NCBI GenBank assembly: GCA_011390695.1
Contig: JAABRW010000028.1
Coordinates: 1 to 6,908 of the forward strand
DNA length: 6,908 nt
Direction of reading: 5' to 3'
From: Desulfotignum sp.
Lineage (GTDB): Bacteria > Desulfobacterota > Desulfobacteria > Desulfobacterales > Desulfobacteraceae
Shown here: in pieces, positions 6,098 through 6,908 of the stretch
Layout: each line of letters starts with the position of its first letter
Numbering within the stretch: position 1 is the stretch's first letter
Program-made: the position numbers and the translations under genes
The notes under the pieces: model-generated
Databases searched by the model: none
What the model was told of the DNA's origin: nothing
Seen by the model: only the letters and a program-made list of their open reading frames with translations

Positions 6098-6853
6098 ATG
6101 AACAAGACAATGGATCAAGGGATGACGGAAACCATATCATATGAGACGCTGGAAACCCGTATTCTGGAGATATATCAAAAATTCGGAGACCAGAGTCAGG
6201 ATCAGCTGGACCGGTATCTGACAGATACGCTGGGAAATCTTGACAGGGTTCAGAAAATGGCTGTGCTGAACCGTTTGATTGACCAATTGGACACACCGGA
6301 TCAGAAAGGGGGGTGCGCACCATCCCCGGCAATTGATGACCATGTTTTGTCCCGGGTGATAAAACTGCTGTTGGGACGGGATATCTCCAAGGTGGAGCTG
6401 AGTTCCGATGAACTGCTGGAGAGCCTTGCCGAATCCATAAATACGGTTTTTGAGTCGTTGAATCAATTAATCAGCGTCATCAATACCACTCTGGTGGGAA
6501 GGCAGGATCCGGACCAGACCATCCGCCAGGTGATCGGGTACAATATCGAGGGCAGCAGCCAGGGCCGTCCACTGGAGGCATATATCGGCCAGATCGGCAA
6601 GGCTTTTTTCGAAGCCCAGGAAGCATCCAAAAAAGCGGCCCATGCCAAGGTGCGGCAGATTCTGGAAGAACTAGCGCCGGAAAAAATAGCAGCTGAGACC
6701 GAAGGGTCAGCCATCGGCCCTTTTCGCCGGGCCAAGAGCTATGAAGTATATGAACACAAGTTTGAAAAATTTAGAAACTGGTTTGAATCCGGCCGGTTTA
6801 TGGAATCGTTTTTAAGGGAATTTGAAAAAAATTGCCGAAATATATCGTTTTAA
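6098..6853 (+). CDS. T6SS-associated protein resembling the C-terminal domain of FHA proteins (TagH/Fha), without an FHA domain
   Basis: The 251-residue protein is almost entirely helical. Residues about 80-250 follow the layout of the C-terminal domain of T6SS FHA proteins (TagH/ImpI, T6SS_FHA_C type). A hydrophobic helix with LLLGRD leads into SSDELLESLAESINTVFESL, then a segment resembling the family's 'enNPLK' region (near 148-158), then FFEAQEASKKAAHAKVRQIL and LEELAPEKI (189-197). The end is YEVYEHKFEKFRNWF and FLREFEKNC, matching the family's terminal WelYe..y / F..eF pattern. In usual Fha proteins this follows an N-terminal FHA domain of about 100 residues; here residues 1-80 are short helices with no FHA motifs (no GR..., no S..H). 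It is probably cytoplasmic and part of T6SS assembly control. The ATG at 6098 has only a weak GGA before it; ATGs at 6110 and 6122 are possible. It lies 10 bases after the preceding stop and 18 before the next gene, so co-transcription is likely. Confidence 0.75.
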   Translation: MNKTMDQGMTETISYETLETRILEIYQKFGDQSQDQLDRYLTDTLGNLDRVQKMAVLNRLIDQLDTPDQKGGCAPSPAIDDHVLSRVIKLLLGRDISKVELSSDELLESLAESINTVFESLNQLISVINTTLVGRQDPDQTIRQVIGYNIEGSSQGRPLEAYIGQIGKAFFEAQEASKKAAHAKVRQILEELAPEKIAAETEGSAIGPFRRAKSYEVYEHKFEKFRNWFESGRFMESFLREFEKNCRNISF

Positions 6854-6871
6854 CCTCATCAGGAGAGAAAC

Positions 6872-6908
6872 ATGAACAAGACCGTAATGATGGTGATGTC
6901 TGTACTGT
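6872..6908 (+). CDS. Start of a secreted or lipoprotein-type gene, cut by the window end; TssJ is a plausible candidate
   Basis: Twelve codons are visible, reading MNKTVMMVMSVL. AGGAGA (6861-6866) lies five bases before the ATG. A short basic start followed by hydrophobic residues is what a signal peptide looks like. In many T6SS clusters the fha/tagH gene is followed by tssJ, which encodes an outer membrane lipoprotein that contacts TssM in the periplasm. That order, not the 12 residues, is the reason for naming TssJ. The lipobox cysteine that would support it lies outside the window. The start is well supported; the identity is only a suggestion. Confidence 0.55.
   Translation, partial: MNKTVMMVMSVL

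Noticed and set aside
5751..6332. A 193-codon reverse-strand open frame opposite the tail of the zinc-cluster gene and the Fha-like gene
   Set aside because: It is Ser/Pro-rich in the way expected of an antisense shadow, and both genes opposite it have better start signals and recognisable features.

Overview
This window looks like chromosomal DNA from an anaerobic, Desulfobacterota-type bacterium, probably a sulfate reducer of the Desulfobacteraceae. That placement is an inference from the gene content: a four-cysteine Fe-S domain joined to a DUF3786-like region, and a type VI secretion (T6SS) locus of deltaproteobacterial flavour. No rRNA, tRNA, CRISPR array or intact insertion sequence was seen.

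Left part (1-3113). A RhlE-type DEAD-box RNA helicase runs leftward off the window edge. A non-coding stretch of about 277 bases follows, with a 6-bp hairpin that may form the 5' end of the helicase mRNA. Next is a rightward Fe-S/DUF3786 protein. It converges, with only 8 bases between stop codons, on a leftward gene for a helical protein that faintly resembles the C-terminal part of BREX BrxC/PglY-type proteins but has no ATPase domain.

Middle (3114-4197). The upstream region of the leftward gene carries a short degenerate array of 7-base repeats. Beyond it lie a possible sigma-70 promoter and a single-domain cupin gene with a strong ribosome binding site. After the cupin come about 400 bases without an intact gene, which may hold a decayed gene remnant.

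Right part (4198-6908). Three tightly spaced rightward genes appear to form the start of a T6SS operon. The first encodes an unrecognised 629-residue protein with two CxxC pairs, a Cx2Cx2Hx2C cluster, and an acidic tail carrying three copies of a (V/D)LE(K)T-(I/V)-(V/I)-(L/M/I) motif. The second encodes a protein resembling the C-terminal domain of T6SS FHA proteins (TagH/Fha) but with no FHA domain. The third starts 12 codons before the window ends, where a TssJ lipoprotein would commonly sit. The most interesting idea here is that the triple threonine motif is a phosphothreonine docking tail for an FHA protein, so that FHA recognition and the Fha C-terminal domain are distributed over separate polypeptides. 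This is inference and rests on pattern recognition only.
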